A DNA stretch of 64,000 nt, from NCBI RefSeq assembly GCF_000620645.1, contig NZ_KK211161.1:124001-188000 (forward strand), in the 5' to 3' direction. The stretch comes from Nocardioides sp. URHA0032. Its GTDB lineage: Bacteria > Actinomycetota > Actinomycetes > Propionibacteriales > Nocardioidaceae. The first letter of the stretch is position 1. Each line of letters begins with the position of its first letter. The translations under genes were made by a program, and so were the position numbers. The notes under the pieces are model-generated. The model did no database searches. It saw only the letters and a program-made list of their open reading frames with translations, and had not been told where the DNA came from. Shown one piece after another: positions 42,756 through 50,488 of the stretch.

Positions 42756-43082
42756 TCAGTGGTCCTGGTTCTGCGGCGGCAGCGCGGCGATCATCGGGTG
42801 GTCGTGGTCGATCTCGCCCATCTTCGCGGCGCCACCGGGCGAGCCGAGGTCGTCGAAGAAGTGGACGTTGGCGTCGTAGTAGCCCTTCCACTGCTCCGGG
42901 GTGTCGTCCTCGTAGAAGATCGCCTCCACCGGGCAGACCGGCTCGCAGGCTCCGCAGTCCACGCACTCGTCGGGGTGGATGTAGAGCATCCGCTTGCCCT
43001 CGTAGATGCAGTCGACGGGGCACTCGTCCACGCAGGCCCGATCCTTGAGGTCGACGCACGGCTGGGAGATGACGTAGGTCAC
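42756..43082 (-). CDS. fdxA: Seven-iron ferredoxin
   Basis: 108 residues, start GTG 43082 with AGGAGG 5 bases upstream; a longer frame to 43118 has no ribosome site. Cys ligands C9, C17, C50 fit the [3Fe-4S] cluster and C21, C40, C43, C46 the [4Fe-4S] cluster (C9-x7-C-x3-C-P and C-x2-C-x2-C-x3-C-P), with C25 free. Acidic C-terminal extension (DYANVHFFDDLG...) as in other FdxA proteins. Electron carrier, partner not known. dapC follows directly. Transcription probably starts near 43116 from the shared -10 pair. Confidence 0.94.
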   Translation of the reverse strand: MTYVISQPCVDLKDRACVDECPVDCIYEGKRMLYIHPDECVDCGACEPVCPVEAIFYEDDTPEQWKGYYDANVHFFDDLGSPGGAAKMGEIDHDHPMIAALPPQNQDH

Positions 43083-43122
43083 CGGTTCCTCCTGAGACTC
43101 GCGAGAGCAGCTGCTCACCTAC

Positions 43123-43132
43123 AGCCTAGTAT
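43123..43132. promoter_or_regulatory. Back-to-back -10 boxes between fdxA and the GNAT gene
   Basis: AGCCTAGTAT: plus strand TAGTAT (43127-43132) leads after 6 nt to GTG 43139; minus strand TAGGCT (43128-43123) points to fdxA, start about 35 bases on. The two boxes share the central TA. Same ANNNTANNNT plan as four other divergent pairs here. Confidence 0.55.
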
Positions 43133-43138
43133 CCCGGG

Positions 43139-44053
43139 GTGTCCGAGTCGGCAGACCCCCAGTATGTGAACCAGCACGGTCTCGGTCCGCACGTCGTCGG
43201 GCAGCGCGTCGTGGTCCGGCGGATCCTCCGCGGCGAGACCGGGCCGAGCGGCGGCCCCGCCCTCACCGACGTCCTCGGCGTGTGTACGGCGTGGTCGGGC
43301 GGCACCTGCGTCGTGCAGCCCGAGTCGGGGGCGCCCGTCGTCATCGCGATCGCCGACATCGTGTCCGGCAAGCCGGTGCCGCCGCGCCCGTCGACCCGGC
43401 ACCGGGTCGCCCCAGCCGAGGCCCAGCGGCGGGCGCTCGCACTCTGGCCGGACCTGGTCGCCGAGCCGCTCGGGAGCTGGCTGCTGCGGCACTCCCCCAC
43501 CTCGACCGCGCGCCGCGCGAACTCCGTGCTCGCGATGGCGCCGTCCGGCGTCCCCGACGACTACGAGCAGGTGGTCGCGTTCTACGCCGGGCGCACCGGC
43601 CGGCCGATCGCGGCGGTCCTGCCGGACTCCGAGGAGGACGCGCTCTTCCGCCGGCACGGCTGGGTCGCGGAGAGCGGCGACGCGGACACGCTGTTCCAGA
43701 TCGCGGGGGTCGCACGCGCGCGGAGGTCGCTGGTCCCCCGGCTCGCGCCTCACCCGCCGGCTGAACGCGACGAGCGCGGAGACGTGGTCACGGTCCGGAT
43801 CGGCGACCGGGCGAGCGGCGTGGCGGCGTACGCCGACGACTGGGTGGGGTTCCGCAGCATCGAGGTGTCGCCCGATCAGCGCCGGCAGGGGCTCGCGCTC
43901 GCGGTGATGGACGTGCTGCTCGAGTGGGGCGCCGAGCGCGGCGCCACCACGGCGTACCTGCAGGTGCTGGGGGACAACACGCCCGCGGTCGCGCTGTACG
44001 AGGGCCTCGGCTTCACCACCCACCACGCGTACCGGTACCTCGCGCCGGGCTAG
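43139..44053 (+). CDS. GNAT-family N-acetyltransferase
   Basis: 304 residues. The N-terminal ~110 residues have a small strand-rich domain (VGQRVVVRRILRGETGPSGGPALTDVLGV) before the acetyltransferase part; the C-terminal GNAT domain (about 215-304) includes the acetyl-CoA loop VSPDQRRQGLALAVMDVLLEWG and VLGDNTPAVALYEGLGF. Acceptor unknown. Start GTG 43139, 6 nt after TAGTAT. It faces fdxA and converges by 4 bases on the DUF389 gene. The pairing with dapC-fdxA is common in actinobacteria, to my knowledge. Confidence 0.85.
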   Translation: MSESADPQYVNQHGLGPHVVGQRVVVRRILRGETGPSGGPALTDVLGVCTAWSGGTCVVQPESGAPVVIAIADIVSGKPVPPRPSTRHRVAPAEAQRRALALWPDLVAEPLGSWLLRHSPTSTARRANSVLAMAPSGVPDDYEQVVAFYAGRTGRPIAAVLPDSEEDALFRRHGWVAESGDADTLFQIAGVARARRSLVPRLAPHPPAERDERGDVVTVRIGDRASGVAAYADDWVGFRSIEVSPDQRRQGLALAVMDVLLEWGAERGATTAYLQVLGDNTPAVALYEGLGFTTHHAYRYLAPG

Positions 44054-45021
44054 TCCTCGGCGAGGTCGGACTGGCGGCCGAAGACCCGCTCCGACCAGGT
44101 CGTCACCCACGTCCACCGCCAGCGCATCAGCAGGAGCACGGCGGCGCCCGCGATCACCATGCCGGTGATGTTGAGCGCGAGCTGCGCGGCCGACCCGTCG
44201 ATCTCGTGGCGCTCCCAGAACGCCAGCCCGAGGGCCAGGTTGCCGGCGGCCGGGACGGTCGTGACGCTGATGAAGACGCCGACCATGGTCGCCGAGCGGG
44301 AGACGGCGAGGGCGAGGGCACCGGCCGCGCCGGCGAGCAGCGCGACCACGAAGGACCACTGGTCGGGGTGCCAGATGAAGCCGGTGTTGGGGCGCGCCCG
44401 GGTGACGTCGTCGACGGTCACCAGGCCCGCCCAGCGGGCGAACAGCGCCAGCAGCGCGATCACCGCGATCGCGAAGGCGAACGAGAACAGCAGGAGTCGC
44501 AGGCCGCGCCCGATCATCCCGGGACGGCGCAGTGCGATGCCGGCGCTCGCGGCCGCGACCGCGCTGTACTCCGGACCGACGACCATCGCGCCGACGACCA
44601 GCACCGCCGAGTCGGTGATCACCGCGATCGAGGCGAGGGCGACGGCAAGGACCAGGAACAGGTGGTACGACACGGTCGGCACCGCGCCGGCCTCGGCCTG
44701 CGCCTCCACCGCCTCCCAGATCACCGCGTCGTCGGGGTGCCCCGGCGCGGCGGCCTCCAGGCGCCTCGCCCGCTCGAACGGCGTGCCGGTCGGCGTGGTG
44801 ACGACGACGCCGCCCTCCGCGCACAGGCCGATCCGGTCGAGGTCGCGGAGCAGGTCACCGGCCTTCTCGCGGGCGACGTCGCACTCGACCAGGTCGCCGG
44901 GCGGCTCGAGCACCACGCCCTCTTGGAGGGTCAGGTTCGTGATCCACGCCCGGTCGCGGAGCAGCTGCACGACCGGAGCGGTGAGCCTCGGCGGCGAGGT
45001 CAGTCGGAAGTGCACCACCAC
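44050..45021 (-). CDS. DUF389 (TIGR00341-type) membrane protein
   Basis: 323 residues: a soluble N-terminal domain (FRLTSPPRLTAPVVQLLRDRAW...GLCAEGGVVVTTPTGTP, about residues 1-105) and about six membrane segments with the DUF389 motif block AVLVVGAMVVGPEYSAVAAASAGIALRR. Transport or channel function is not known. Start GTG 45021 (first of three GTG in a row) is 7 nt after TACGCT (45029-45034), on the shared divergent -10 pair with the aspS leader. The stop overlaps the GNAT stop tail to tail by 4 bases. Confidence 0.8.
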   Translation of the reverse strand: MVVHFRLTSPPRLTAPVVQLLRDRAWITNLTLQEGVVLEPPGDLVECDVAREKAGDLLRDLDRIGLCAEGGVVVTTPTGTPFERARRLEAAAPGHPDDAVIWEAVEAQAEAGAVPTVSYHLFLVLAVALASIAVITDSAVLVVGAMVVGPEYSAVAAASAGIALRRPGMIGRGLRLLLFSFAFAIAVIALLALFARWAGLVTVDDVTRARPNTGFIWHPDQWSFVVALLAGAAGALALAVSRSATMVGVFISVTTVPAAGNLALGLAFWERHEIDGSAAQLALNITGMVIAGAAVLLLMRWRWTWVTTWSERVFGRQSDLAED

Positions 45022-45028
45022 GGCCCGC

Positions 45029-45038
45029 AGCGTACGCT
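45029..45038. promoter_or_regulatory. Back-to-back -10 boxes between DUF389 gene and aspS leader
   Basis: AGCGTACGCT, a perfect palindrome: minus TACGCT (45034-45029) with 7 nt to GTG 45021; plus TACGCT (45033-45038), which would start the T-box-like leader near 45045. Confidence 0.55.
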
Positions 45039-45044
45039 GGCCGC

Positions 45045-45208
45045 GGCGCCCGAGAGGCCTGACAACCCTCCCGCGATCCAGCGGAGCGACGGACACCCGC
45101 GCGTACGGCGTACCGACGAGAGGCCGACGGTCGGTCGGCGAAGGTGTGGTGGCACCGCGATCTAGCCCCCGCCCACACCTCCAGGGCTTTCGCCTACTGG
45201 AGGTACTC
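45045..45208 (+). promoter_or_regulatory. T-box-like leader of the archaeal-type aspartyl-tRNA synthetase gene
   Basis: AAGGTGTGGTGGCACCGCGA at 45141-45160 matches the T-box core (GGTGGNACCGCG). AGGTGTGG (45142-45149) pairs perfectly with CCACACCT (45173-45180), forming the antisequestrator with a UGGC bulge (fits a tRNA with G73, as tRNA-Asp and tRNA-Asn have). CCTCCAG (45178-45184) pairs with CTGGAGG (45197-45203), the ribosome site of GTG 45209. The two helices share CCT and exclude each other. So uncharged tRNA would free translation. Stem I and the specifier are not settled; GAC triplets are at 45061, 45088 and 45092. Confidence 0.75.
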
Positions 45209-46480
45209 GTGCAACGCACACTCTGTTCAGACCTGCCCGCCGCCACACCCGGGGAGCCCGTGCGGCTGCAGGGCTGGGTCCACCGGCGCCGCGAGCTCGC
45301 CGCGCTGACGTTCCTGGTCGTCCGCGACCGCAGCGGCCTGGCCCAGGTCGTCGTCCGCGGCGGGGAGGTGCCGCCGGAGGAGACGACCGTCGAGGTGGTC
45401 GGCACGGCGACCGCGAACGCCCAGGCACCCGGCGGCATCGAGGTCACCGACCCGGTGATCGTGCCGCTGACCGAGCCCGCCGCCACGCCCCCGATCGAGC
45501 TGTGGCGGCCGACGGTCGCGGCCGGCCTGCCGACGATGCTCGACCACGCGCCGGTGACCTGGCGGCACCCCGTGCAACGGGCCCGTTGGGAGCTCGCCGC
45601 GGCGTCGGTGCGCGGCTTCCGGGCCACGCTGGACGCGGCCGGCTTCACCGAGATCCAGACGCCGAAGTTCGTGGCGTCCGCGACGGAGTCGGGTGCCAAC
45701 GTCTTCGAGGTCGACTACTTCGGACGACCGGCGTACCTCGCCCAGAGCCCGCAGTTCTACAAGCAGCAGCTGGTCGGGGTGTTCGAGCGGGTCTACGAGG
45801 TGGGGCCGGTGTTCCGGGCCGAACCGCACGACACCGTCCGGCACCTCGCGGAGTACGTCTCGCTCGACGCCGAGCTCGGCTTCATCGAGGACCACCGCGA
45901 CGTGCTGCGGGTGCTGCGCGACGTCGTCGCCGGCATGGTCGACGCCGTGCACGAGCTGGCCGGGCCCGCGGTCGAGCGGTCCGGCGCGCAGGTGCCGGTC
46001 GTGCCCGAGGAGATCCCGGTGCTGCACTTCCGCGACGCGTTGAGGATGGTCGGCGCGCCGGAGGACGAGCCCGACCTGGCGCCGGAGCACGAGCGCGCGC
46101 TCGGCGCCTGGGCGCTGGAGACGCACGGCAGCGACTTCGTCGCGATCGAGGGCTACCCGATGGTGAAGCGGCCCTTCTACACGCACGCGCAGCCGGACGA
46201 CCCCCGCTGGTCCAACAGCTTCGACCTGCTGTTCCGCGGGCTCGAGCTGGTGACGGGCGGCCAGCGCCTGCACCGGCCCTCCGACTACCACGCGGCGATC
46301 CGGGCCCGCGGCGAGGACCCGGCGGCGTACGCGCCGTACCTGTCGGCGTTCGAGCACGGCATGCCACCGCACGGCGGCTTCGCGATCGGGCTGGAGCGCT
46401 GGACCGCGCGGCTGACCGGCGTCGCGAACATCCGGGAGGTGACCCTCTTCCCGCGCGACCTCCATAGGCTGACGCCGTGA
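45209..46480 (+). CDS. aspS: Aspartyl-tRNA synthetase, archaeal/non-discriminating type
   Basis: 423 residues, class IIb synthetase without the bacterial insertion domain. N-terminal OB-fold anticodon domain (VRLQGWVHRRRELAALTFLVVRDRSGLAQVVVRG); motif 2 region YLAQSPQFYKQQLVGVFERVYEVGPVFRAEPH; motif 3 GGFAIGLERWTARLTGVANIREVTLFPRD. Length and layout match archaeal AspRS or the related AsnRS; which tRNA it charges is not certain. GTG 45209 with TGGAGG ribosome site 5 bases upstream, which is sequestered in the leader. The AGE epimerase gene begins inside its stop. Confidence 0.85.
   Translation: MQRTLCSDLPAATPGEPVRLQGWVHRRRELAALTFLVVRDRSGLAQVVVRGGEVPPEETTVEVVGTATANAQAPGGIEVTDPVIVPLTEPAATPPIELWRPTVAAGLPTMLDHAPVTWRHPVQRARWELAAASVRGFRATLDAAGFTEIQTPKFVASATESGANVFEVDYFGRPAYLAQSPQFYKQQLVGVFERVYEVGPVFRAEPHDTVRHLAEYVSLDAELGFIEDHRDVLRVLRDVVAGMVDAVHELAGPAVERSGAQVPVVPEEIPVLHFRDALRMVGAPEDEPDLAPEHERALGAWALETHGSDFVAIEGYPMVKRPFYTHAQPDDPRWSNSFDLLFRGLELVTGGQRLHRPSDYHAAIRARGEDPAAYAPYLSAFEHGMPPHGGFAIGLERWTARLTGVANIREVTLFPRDLHRLTP
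46465..46470 (+). promoter_or_regulatory. -10 box TAGGCT inside the end of aspS, before the AGE-family gene
   Basis: TAGGCT, 6 nt (GACGCC), GTG 46477. It suggests an additional leaderless transcript for the downstream gene, independent of the T-box. Confidence 0.45.
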
Positions 46481-47649
46481 ACCTCGCGGAGGAGGGCGAA
46501 CGGCTGTTGTCGTTCGCCCGGGCGTCGGCGCACCCGGACGGCGGCTTCGGGTGGCTGTCGGACGACGGCCACCTGGAGCCGGAGCGGCCGGTGGAGCTGT
46601 GGATCACCTGCCGGATGACGCACGTCTTCGCGCTCGCCCACCTCCAGGGTCATCCCTGGGCGGGCGAGCTCGTCGACCACGGCGTGACCGCGCTGGCCGG
46701 ACGGTTCCGCGACCCGGTCAACGGTGGGTGGTACGCCGCCGTCGACTCGTCCGGTCCGGTGACGCGGGGCAAGACGGCCTACGAGCACGCGTTCGTCGTG
46801 CTGGCCGCGTCGTCGGCCTCGGTGGCGGGCCGGCCGGGCGCGGACGCGCTGCTGGCGGACGCGCTGGACGTGCTGGACCGGCACTTCTGGGACGACGAGG
46901 CCGGGATGGTCGTCGAGGAGTGGGACGAGTCCTGGTCGGAGCTCGACGACTACCGCGGCGTGAACGCCAACATGCACACGGTCGAGGCCCTCCTCGCCGT
47001 CGGCGACGTGGCCCGCGCCGAGCGGATCGTGACCCGGGTGGTGCACGGCTTCGCGCGGGGCAACGGCTGGCGGATCCCCGAGCACTTCGACAGCGCCTGG
47101 CGGCCGGTCCCGGGCTACCACCGGGACCAGCCGGCGCACCCGTTCCGACCGTACGGCGCGACGATCGGCCACTGGTTCGAGTGGAGCCGGCTGACCCTCG
47201 TGCTGCGCGCCGCGCTCGGCGACCCGGCCCCGGAGTGGATGCTCGAGGACGCGGTCGCACTGTTCGACGCGGGCGTGCGTGAGGGCTGGGCGGTCGACGG
47301 CGCCGAGGGCTTCGTCTACACGGTCGACTGGGACGGCGCACCCGTCGTCCGCCAGCGGATGCACTGGGTCGTGACCGAGGCGCTGGCCGCGGCCGCGACC
47401 CTGCGGGCAGTCACCGGCGACGAGATGTACGCCATCTGCGAGCGGCAGTGGTGGGCGTACGCCGACCGCTACCTCGTCGACCGGGCGGGCGGCTCCTGGT
47501 ACCACGAGCTGGCGCCGGACAACAGGCCGGCCGCGGGCACCTGGGCCGGCAAGCCGGACGTGTACCACGCGTTCCAGGCGACACTGGTGCCCTCGCTGCC
47601 GGTCTGGCCGGCGTTCGCCCGAGCGCTCAGTACGCGCAAGCGGGGGTGA
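46477..47649 (+). CDS. AGE-family sugar epimerase/isomerase
   Basis: 390 residues with the (alpha/alpha)6-barrel blocks of the N-acylglucosamine 2-epimerase/aldose-ketose isomerase superfamily: PVELWITCRMTHVFALAH, GGWYAAVDSSGP, KTAYEHAFVVLAASSA, GVNANMHTVEALLA and RIPEHFDSAWRPVPGY. The pattern resembles YihS/mannose isomerase-like members. His residues in RMTH, YEH and NANMH are the usual active-site ones. Sugar substrate unknown. GTG 46477 overlaps the aspS TGA (GTGA). It ends 23 bases inside the convergent lipase gene. Confidence 0.82.
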   Translation: MNLAEEGERLLSFARASAHPDGGFGWLSDDGHLEPERPVELWITCRMTHVFALAHLQGHPWAGELVDHGVTALAGRFRDPVNGGWYAAVDSSGPVTRGKTAYEHAFVVLAASSASVAGRPGADALLADALDVLDRHFWDDEAGMVVEEWDESWSELDDYRGVNANMHTVEALLAVGDVARAERIVTRVVHGFARGNGWRIPEHFDSAWRPVPGYHRDQPAHPFRPYGATIGHWFEWSRLTLVLRAALGDPAPEWMLEDAVALFDAGVREGWAVDGAEGFVYTVDWDGAPVVRQRMHWVVTEALAAAATLRAVTGDEMYAICERQWWAYADRYLVDRAGGSWYHELAPDNRPAAGTWAGKPDVYHAFQATLVPSLPVWPAFARALSTRKRG

Positions 47650-48451
47650 ACGCCGGGTCGGCCGGTCCGGGTCGCTCGAGCGCGTTCAGCACCCACTGGA
47701 TCGCGGTGCGGCTCATCGGGATGAACACGTGCTCGGCGGAGTCGTCGGGGCAGGAGTCCTGGATCGTGACATTGGTGGTGCGCGGCCCCGCGGCGAGGAA
47801 CGCCGAGGTGTAGGGCACCACGACCTCGTCGTACTTGGTCGAGATCTGGGTGTAGCTGACGTCGCCGGGAGTCTCGTCGCCGGCGTTCAGCTTCGTCAGG
47901 AACGGCGAGCCGGCCGCCTGCTCGGTGCAGGCCGGGCAGGTCGCGCCCGCCCACGGGTCGTTCGGGCCGCCGACGATCGACGTGCCGTGGTTGGACGGCG
48001 ACAGGCCGACGAGGTCGTCGACGTGCTGCCGCCCGCCGAGGAACTTGATGTAGTAGCGCGGCATCATCCCGCCCTGCGAGTGGCCCACCATCGACACCTT
48101 CGCGGCGCCGGTCGCGTCGAGGACCTTGGTGACGAAGTCCTTCAGCTGCTGGGCCGACGCGGCGATCTCGCCGGTGCCGCGGTTGCCGTAGTCGAGGGAG
48201 TACACGCAGAAGCCCTCGGCGACCATGGCCGAGGACAGGTCGTCGAGCAGGCTCTTCTTGTCCCCGAAGGTGCCGTGCACGATGACGACCGGCTCGGGTC
48301 GCTCGGCGGTCGGCCTGCAGGACCAGTCGTTGGCGCCGGTCGGGTTGCCGAACGGGTTCGTCGGCAGCGGTACGACGGCCGCGCGAGCGGATGCGCTCAG
48401 GCCGACGACGGCGAGCAGCGAGACGAGCAGGGCGGGCAGCAGGCGTCGCAT
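47627..48451 (-). CDS. Secreted triacylglycerol lipase/esterase (class 2 LipA/EstA-like)
   Basis: 274 residues: Sec signal peptide (ALLVSLLAVVGLSASARAA, cleavage near residue 24), then an alpha/beta hydrolase: VVIVHGTFGDKKS oxyanion loop, nucleophile Ser125 in GHSQGG, Asp in KYDEVVVPY and His in AEHVFI. Cys pairs (CRP, FCVY, CPAC, DSCPDD) suggest disulfides. It likely hydrolyses lipid esters outside the cell. Start ATG 48451. The tail overlaps the AGE gene by 23 bases. Confidence 0.88.
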   Translation of the reverse strand: MRRLLPALLVSLLAVVGLSASARAAVVPLPTNPFGNPTGANDWSCRPTAERPEPVVIVHGTFGDKKSLLDDLSSAMVAEGFCVYSLDYGNRGTGEIAASAQQLKDFVTKVLDATGAAKVSMVGHSQGGMMPRYYIKFLGGRQHVDDLVGLSPSNHGTSIVGGPNDPWAGATCPACTEQAAGSPFLTKLNAGDETPGDVSYTQISTKYDEVVVPYTSAFLAAGPRTTNVTIQDSCPDDSAEHVFIPMSRTAIQWVLNALERPGPADPAFTPACAY

Positions 48452-48482
48452 GACCCGCCCAACGAGCCGGAGGTGCGGTCGG

Positions 48483-48806
48483 TCACGCGAGCGCGCGCGG
48501 ACGGGGCAGCGTGCCGATCGCGAGGACGATCAGCACCAGGCCGAGCCCGAGCACGGCGTACCCCTGGACGTCCTGGCTGAGCAGGTAGTCGCCCTCGGGC
48601 CGGGGAAAGGCCAGCCAGCCCACCATCAGGTCCCACCCGGCCACGAACGCCAGCCGTGACCACCAGCCCGGCGGCAGCGCGACCACGGCGGCGAGCGTCG
48701 CCACCGCGGCGAGGACCAGGCCCCACGAGAGCTCGTGCAGCGCGACCGTCGCGACGCCGGTGGCGGCGCCGGCCAGGAGCAGGCCGACCGCCGCGAGGGC
48801 TCTCAC
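48483..48806 (-). CDS. Small membrane protein following mshB (DUF6113-like)
   Basis: 107 residues with four hydrophobic segments: RALAAVGLLLAGAATGVATVALHEL, WGLVLAAVATLAAVVALP, LAFVAGWDLMVGWLAFP and YAVLGLGLVLIVLAIGTLP. In actinobacteria a similar DUF6113 gene often follows mshB; I match by context and pattern. GTG 48806 overlaps the mshB TGA in GTGA. Function unknown. Confidence 0.68.
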   Translation of the reverse strand: MRALAAVGLLLAGAATGVATVALHELSWGLVLAAVATLAAVVALPPGWWSRLAFVAGWDLMVGWLAFPRPEGDYLLSQDVQGYAVLGLGLVLIVLAIGTLPRPRALA

Positions 48807-49711
48807 AGGCCGGCGAAGAGATCGGTCTCGAGACCGTCCTCGTTCAGCTCGCCCTGCTGCCCCTTGGCGATCCGGAAGAACTCCAGGCCCCACGCCACGC
48901 TGCCGAGGTTGTTGGACAGCGCGAAGAACGGCCCGTCCATGGCGATCTGGGTCGCGTGGGCGCGCATCGCCGCGAGCTTCTGCTCCACGTGGTCGGTGGC
49001 GTCGACGACCGCGGCGAGGTCCTGGTCGGGGGTGACGAAGTGCGGCAGCGGGCCGTCGGGGTCCATGCCCTCGAACGACGTGGTGTCACCGGCGTCGCGG
49101 AGCGCCCGCAGGCCGGCCCGCATCCGGCTCTCCGACATGGCGCCCCAGTAGATCTTCGCGATGTCCCAGGGCTCCCCCAGGTCCTTGCGGTACGACGGGA
49201 CCGCGGCCAGCGCCGCGGCGTACGTCGCGACCCGGTGCGCCTGGATGTGGTCCGGGTGACCGTAGCCGCCGAACTGGTCGTAGGTGACCAGCACCTGCGG
49301 GCGCACCTCGCGGATGACGGCGACCAGGTGGTTGGCGGCCTCGGTCAGGTCGGCGTTCCAGAAGGCGTTCTCGTGGATGTCGTCGGCAGGGACGGCGTGC
49401 CCGTCCTCGTGCCACTTCATCCCGGAGTCGCGGTAGGTGCCGAAGCCGCCGAGGTAGCGGTGGTCGGTGACGCCCAGCTCCTTCATGGCGTCGGCCAGCT
49501 CGCCGCGACGGTGCTCACCGAGGCGGTCGTCCTGGTCGGCGGCGAGGTTCGCGAGCTCGGGCACCAGGATCTCGCCCATCTCCCCGCCCGTGCAGGTGAC
49601 GAGCGTGACGCCGCGTCCCTCCGCGGCGTACTTCGCCATCGTCGCGCCCTGGCCGATCGACTCGTCGTCGGGATGGGCGTGCACGAGCAGGAGTCGCTGG
49701 TCAGCGGTCAT
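48803..49711 (-). CDS. mshB: N-acetyl-1-D-myo-inositol-2-amino-2-deoxy-D-glucopyranoside deacetylase
   Basis: 302 residues, PIG-L/LmbE-type metal hydrolase. Metal motif HAHPDDE (about residues 12-18) and GHPDH further on; DQFGGYGHPDHIQAHRVA and TATCTGGEMGE-type blocks are those of MshB. It deacetylates GlcNAc-inositol in mycothiol synthesis, so mycothiol is the expected thiol here, in line with the DinB-type genes. ATG 49711 is 7 nt after TAGGAT (49719-49724). The DUF6113-like gene is coupled at the end. Confidence 0.93.
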   Translation of the reverse strand: MTADQRLLLVHAHPDDESIGQGATMAKYAAEGRGVTLVTCTGGEMGEILVPELANLAADQDDRLGEHRRGELADAMKELGVTDHRYLGGFGTYRDSGMKWHEDGHAVPADDIHENAFWNADLTEAANHLVAVIREVRPQVLVTYDQFGGYGHPDHIQAHRVATYAAALAAVPSYRKDLGEPWDIAKIYWGAMSESRMRAGLRALRDAGDTTSFEGMDPDGPLPHFVTPDQDLAAVVDATDHVEQKLAAMRAHATQIAMDGPFFALSNNLGSVAWGLEFFRIAKGQQGELNEDGLETDLFAGL

Positions 49712-49718
49712 GGTCTCG

Positions 49719-49724
49719 ATCCTA
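49719..49724 (-). promoter_or_regulatory. -10 box TAGGAT of mshB (leaderless)
   Basis: Minus-strand TAGGAT, 7 nt (CGAGACC), ATG 49711. Confidence 0.5.
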
Positions 49725-49808
49725 GGGAGAGCTGAGAGATCCGGTCGAAGCGGGAAACGCCCGGAGCGGCCGAGTTCTTCCTGTGGACGGCCGGGTGCGC
49801 GGACCCGT

Positions 49809-50093
49809 CTACGAGCGCTTGATCCTGCGCGGCTGCGTCGGGAGCTCGAGCGGGGCCGGGGCCGGCTCCTCCTCGTCGTCGACATCCAGCCAGCCGTCGT
49901 GCTCGTCGACGAGCAGCTCCAGGACGAGCTCCGGGGCGTCGGTCAGCACCGCCCAGGGGTGGTCCTCGTCGTCGTCCTCGCCGGCCAGCCGCTCGCGCTG
50001 CAGGCGTGCGTCGTAGCCGTCGGCGACCAGCCGGGCGACCACCGCCCGGGCGTCGTCCTCGCCGAAGAAGATGCCGCGCACGGGGTCCATCAT
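49809..50093 (-). CDS. Hypothetical small acidic protein
   Basis: 94 residues: MMDPVRGIFFGEDDARAVVARLVADGYDARLQRERLAGEDDDEDHP is a small alpha/beta segment of the kind seen in short 'DUF' proteins of actinobacteria, then WAVLTDAPELVLELLVDEHDGWLDVDDEEEP and a Pro/Arg tail (LPTQPRRIKRS). Very acidic. No catalytic motif. ATG 50093 overlaps the TGA of the Nudix gene (ATGA), which argues for a real gene. Function unknown. Confidence 0.7.
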   Translation of the reverse strand: MMDPVRGIFFGEDDARAVVARLVADGYDARLQRERLAGEDDDEDHPWAVLTDAPELVLELLVDEHDGWLDVDDEEEPAPAPLELPTQPRRIKRS

Positions 50094-50464
50094 CCCAGCG
50101 GCAGGTGCGCGAGGAACGGACGGTCGGGCTCCAACCAGTCCACGTCGTCGAGCTGGCCGGCGGCCAGCCACCGCACCTCGTCGTGCTCGTGGGGGTGCGG
50201 CTCCCCCGCGACCAGGTCTGCGACCGCCACCCTCAGCACGTGCCGCTCGCCGATCGCGACCGCGCCCGGCAGCCACGCGCGCACCGCGATCGTGCAACCG
50301 AGCTCCTCGGCGATCTCGCGCACCAAGGCCGCCTCGGGCGTCTCACCGGCCTCGACCTTGCCGCCCGGCAGCTCCCACCGGCCGGCCAGCGCCGGAGGCG
50401 CGCTGCGCCGCGCGGCGAGCACCCGCCCGTCGCGGACGATCGCTGCTCCCACGACGACGACCAC
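50090..50464 (-). CDS. Nudix hydrolase, MutT-like
   Basis: 124 residues. Nudix box GGKVEAGETPEAALVREIAEELG at about residues 34-56 has all key positions (G, E, REx2EE, G). MutT-like size suggests hydrolysis of oxidised dGTP or other nucleotides; the surrounding signature (ALAGRWELPGGK) is that of the (d)NTP pyrophosphohydrolase group. Start GTG 50464 is 7 nt after TAGCGT (50472-50477); an in-frame GTG at 50485 is upstream of the -10 box and is not used. The small acidic gene follows with ATGA overlap. Confidence 0.88.
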   Translation of the reverse strand: MVVVVGAAIVRDGRVLAARRSAPPALAGRWELPGGKVEAGETPEAALVREIAEELGCTIAVRAWLPGAVAIGERHVLRVAVADLVAGEPHPHEHDEVRWLAAGQLDDVDWLEPDRPFLAHLPLG

Positions 50465-50471
50465 CTGCCGG

Positions 50472-50481
50472 ACGCTACCGT
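50472..50481. promoter_or_regulatory. Back-to-back -10 boxes between Nudix gene and the 50489 gene
   Basis: ACGCTACCGT: minus TAGCGT (50477-50472), 7 nt to GTG 50464; plus TACCGT (50476-50481), 7 nt to GTG 50489. Both genes would be leaderless, with start codons only 24 bases apart. Confidence 0.6.
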
Positions 50482-50488
50482 TCACGGG

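Noticed and set aside
46477..47649. GlcNAc 2-epimerase (renin-binding) assignment
   Set aside because: The AGE superfamily is clear, but the active-site surroundings look more like YihS/mannose isomerase types, so no specific enzyme name is given.
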